Of a stretch of DNA of 64,000 bases, positions 62,428-64,000 are shown in pieces; positions within the stretch are counted from its first letter, which is position 1; each line of letters starts with the position of its first letter. Location of the stretch: NCBI RefSeq assembly GCF_000787395.1, contig NZ_JRAA01000002.1, positions 828,556 through 892,555 on the forward strand, written 5' to 3'. The DNA comes from Solemya velum gill symbiont. Its GTDB lineage: Bacteria; Pseudomonadota; Gammaproteobacteria; Chromatiales; Chromatiaceae. Made by a program: the position numbers and the translations under genes. The notes under the pieces were generated by a model, which was not told the origin of the DNA, did no database searches, and saw only the letters and a list, made by a program, of their open reading frames with translations.

Positions 62428-62510
62428 CATAAGGAAGTACTTATCACTCTCTACGTATGAGCAGTATCGCGCCTATCCCCGATTTCCTCAATCTCCCAAA
62501 GGGATATAGC

Positions 62511-62957
62511 TTAACCCCCCAAAGGGATTATATTTGCCTTCTGTACAGGCAGTGGCTGGCGTACCGAACGGTATTTTCTCATTTCAGGCTCAAGCGCGCC
62601 GATGATGCGCATTTTAAACAGGCTCTCCGCATCGGGACTGTAGCAGACAACCTCGCATGGTACCGGGTCCGTCACCGCATCTCTTTCAGATGGACGAAAA
62701 GTACGCATCGCCAGTTTGATCACCCTGCCCCCTTCGTCACCCGAGTAGAGGTATTCACCATTGCCATCGACAAAAAATACCTCGTCGGTATCGATAACGG
62801 CAAGAAACTGCATTTCACGAAGTGCGATGAACACTGTATTGCCGTCGCTGTCACGGCGGATCAGGGTCAGGAGGTTGTAAATATCGGCCGGCAGCATCCA
62901 TTCAAAGCGGCCGATCTCGTCGGGACGGAAAAAGGTTTGTGAAACGTAATACGGCAC
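62511..62957 (-). CDS. Hypothetical protein upstream of cbbL
   Basis: 148 residues not assigned to a family. Contains ADIYNLLTLIRRDSDGNTVF and VIDTDEVFFVDGNGEYLYSG, giving a likely mixed alpha/beta small cytoplasmic protein; no signal peptide. It lies nine bases after the second hypothetical gene and is on the same strand as cbbL, 257 bp upstream. It may be co-transcribed with the former. Presence of tandem partner suggests a real gene. Confidence 0.65.
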   Translation of the reverse strand: MPYYVSQTFFRPDEIGRFEWMLPADIYNLLTLIRRDSDGNTVFIALREMQFLAVIDTDEVFFVDGNGEYLYSGDEGGRVIKLAMRTFRPSERDAVTDPVPCEVVCYSPDAESLFKMRIIGALEPEMRKYRSVRQPLPVQKANIIPLGG

Positions 62958-62966
62958 GTTGCTTCC

Positions 62967-63281
62967 CTAGCGGTTTTCCTCGTCGAGGATATCCAGTTCG
63001 GGATCCCAGCCGTTCTTCCTGGCATATTCAACAGCGGCATCGTAGATCTGCTGATGTTTCTCGCGTAATTCGGGCGGTAACAGGGAAACCAGATGGCCAT
63101 AGGGCTCCCACGCTTTTGACACCTTGTCATAGAGCGCCTGTATTTGACCGGCGTTCCACCCCTTACATGTTTGCGATTCGGGAAGTAGACCGAATACCCA
63201 CGCATCGCGAATCAGGGTTCCGGTTGGCGTCATTCCACCATTGATATCATTCTCGAGGCCAACGTAAGTTTTCTGCGACAT
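62967..63281 (-). CDS. Conserved hypothetical protein upstream of cbbL
   Basis: About 104 residues from ATG 63281 (MSQKTYVGLENDINGGMTPT), preferred because GGAAAAAGAG precedes it; the ATG at 63293 has no such site. The sequence is aromatic- and proline-containing (VSLLPPELREKHQQIYDAAV) and has no clear family that I recognise. First gene of a probable two-gene unit with the 148-residue protein. Confidence 0.68.
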   Translation of the reverse strand: MSQKTYVGLENDINGGMTPTGTLIRDAWVFGLLPESQTCKGWNAGQIQALYDKVSKAWEPYGHLVSLLPPELREKHQQIYDAAVEYARKNGWDPELDILDEENR

Positions 63282-63424
63282 CTCTTTTTCCATCGTGTGT
63301 CAATTTAATGCCCACCAGTTTAACCAAACTTCACTCCCGAGGTCGAATCAGTCTGCTTACCAGGTGCAACATCTCCCCTAATATATAGATACTCTTCCTG
63401 GCCAAACTGACACGACTGATCGCG

Positions 63425-63491
63425 TGTAGGAAAATTCCTACAACAATTTCAGAAAATCACGACTAGTACCAAATGAGCCCGGACATATACT
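63425..63491 (+). promoter_or_regulatory. GacA/UvrY-type box and promoter of Rsm-like RNA 2
   Basis: The perfect palindrome TGTAGGAAAATTCCTACA (63425-63442) is followed by TATACT (63486-63491). The distance from box centre to -10 is the same as at the first RNA, and the intervening ACAACAATTTCAGAA and CGACTAGT stretches are shared. The -35 region is weak (CTAGTA). Confidence 0.83.
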
Positions 63492-63497
63492 GTGACT

Positions 63498-63746
63498 CAA
63501 GTATTAAATGGAGTGTCAGGACGACACACCGATTGAAAGGATGAGTTCTCTCTTCCAGTGCGCAGGATGCGCCGCAGTCGGGGTTAATATTTTTGGAGCC
63601 AGGATGGCACCCTATTTTTCGTTTCAGGAAAGGATCTCCTGATTAACAGGTTGCATGACAAGGAGTGTCACACTCATTCAGGATGAATGGCAACCACTTT
63701 GCGCAAGGACAGCGCAACTTCATTAGCCGGCCATGCGTCGGTTTTT
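63498..63746 (+). ncRNA. CsrB/RsmZ-like small RNA 2 (CsrA/RsmA sponge)
   Basis: About 249 bases with around eleven GGA motifs, many in loops: GTGTC-AGGAC-GACAC (63513-63527), GCGC-AGGAT-GCGC (63560-63572), GCC-AGGAT-GGC (63598-63608), GACA-AGGAG-TGTC (63657-63669), CATTC-AGGAT-GAATG (63675-63689) and TTGCGC-AAGGACA-GCGCAA (63699-63717). It ends with terminator stem CCGGC-CATGC-GTCGG followed by TTTTT (63727-63746). The repeated AGGA-loop hairpins are the hallmark of CsrB/RsmZ-type RNAs. The start is predicted, not mapped. Confidence 0.85.
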
Positions 63747-63996
63747 GTTGTTACAGGAGAATGCATTAATCTAAAAGACAAAACTTCCAGGCCTCGGTTT
63801 GGCGCCACCCTGGTGTACTGGTTTAATCATGCAGCACACCGGGATCAACATATTCAGACGAATAGTTTATTCGCCACAGTTAAAGTTAATATTTTTCGTG
63901 AATTCAATTTCCAAGTGCAACTCAACAGAGTTGGTTAGAGGGCAAGCTGCGGTAGCATAGGTAGCTTCTCTCACCGACCAAAGTTAGAGGAGCACC
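63747..63996. other. Intergenic region after Rsm-like RNA 2
   Basis: No convincing protein gene. A frame crossing 63687-63938 overlaps the RNA terminator and has no Shine-Dalgarno. GAGGAG at about 63987-63992 looks like a ribosome-binding site for the next gene. Confidence 0.35.
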
Positions 63997-64000
63997 ATGT
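63997..64000 (+). other. Start codon of the next, unseen gene
   Basis: ATG at 63997-63999, about four bases after GAGGAG, is a likely start. Only the first base of the second codon is inside the window, so no product can be named. Confidence 0.4.

Noticed and set aside
63687..63938. 83-residue reading frame downstream of the second RNA
   Set aside because: It overlaps the RNA terminator, lacks a ribosome-binding site and shows no family motif.

Overview
The window comes from a gammaproteobacterium that fixes CO2 by the Calvin cycle. The ribosomal proteins, the mre/mrd cell-wall cluster, lipA/lipB, apaH, cpdA, speD, argA and argE are all of gammaproteobacterial type. A cbbL-cbbS-cbbQ-cbbO block encodes form IA RuBisCO with its CbbQO activase, and no carboxysome genes are visible. 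A chemolithoautotrophic, probably sulfur-oxidising lineage is a reasonable guess, but no sulfur-oxidation gene is present to prove it. No tRNA, rRNA, insertion sequence, prophage or CRISPR array was found.

Layout. 1-11.3 kb (+): a cell-shape and peptidoglycan cluster (mreB, mreC, mreD, mrdA, rodA, mltB, dacA), then dat, ybeD, lipB, lipA and an elyC-like gene, closed by a two-way terminator. 11.36-29.25 kb (-): the str, S10, spc and alpha ribosomal clusters joined end to end from rpsL to rplQ, with secY, rpoA, tuf and fusA. A near-consensus promoter lies before rpsL, with further promoters before rpsM and between rpsN and rpsH. 29.5-34.6 kb: small housekeeping genes (YqhA-like, apaH, OsmC, VOC, speD, cpdA, a thioredoxin-fold protein). 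34.6-39.4 kb (-): a four-gene envelope operon (RND/MMPL exporter, LolA-like lipoprotein-sorting protein, ICMT-like methyltransferase, outer-membrane protein). 39.5-46.0 kb: argE and argA flank a MoxR-DUF58-transglutaminase operon. 46.1-52.1 kb: acuI-like reductase, a secreted alpha/beta hydrolase, DUF4202 and a TRAP transporter (dctPQM). 52.5-56.8 kb: a secreted multidomain protein and a HerA-like ATPase. 56.9-63.3 kb (-): the cbb genes and two small unknown genes.

The most interesting discovery is a pair of related non-coding RNA genes at about 52.24-52.49 kb and 63.50-63.75 kb, one on each side of the cbb region. Each has many hairpins with AGGA or GGA loops, ends in an intrinsic terminator, and starts downstream of TGTAGG-N6-C(T/C)TACA palindromes like the GacA/UvrY box. 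They look like CsrB/RsmZ-type RNAs that titrate CsrA/RsmA. This implies a Gac-Rsm global switch in an autotroph, with two paralogous RNAs beside its carbon-fixation genes.

Other points: mreC has no ATG, GTG or TTG near its ribosome-binding site and appears to start at AUC. rplF carries an apparent frameshift near its start, most simply a sequence error in an essential gene. The cbb operon has strong hairpins between cbbL and cbbS, a terminator between cbbS and cbbQ, and a LysR-type operator candidate just upstream of the cbbL promoter.
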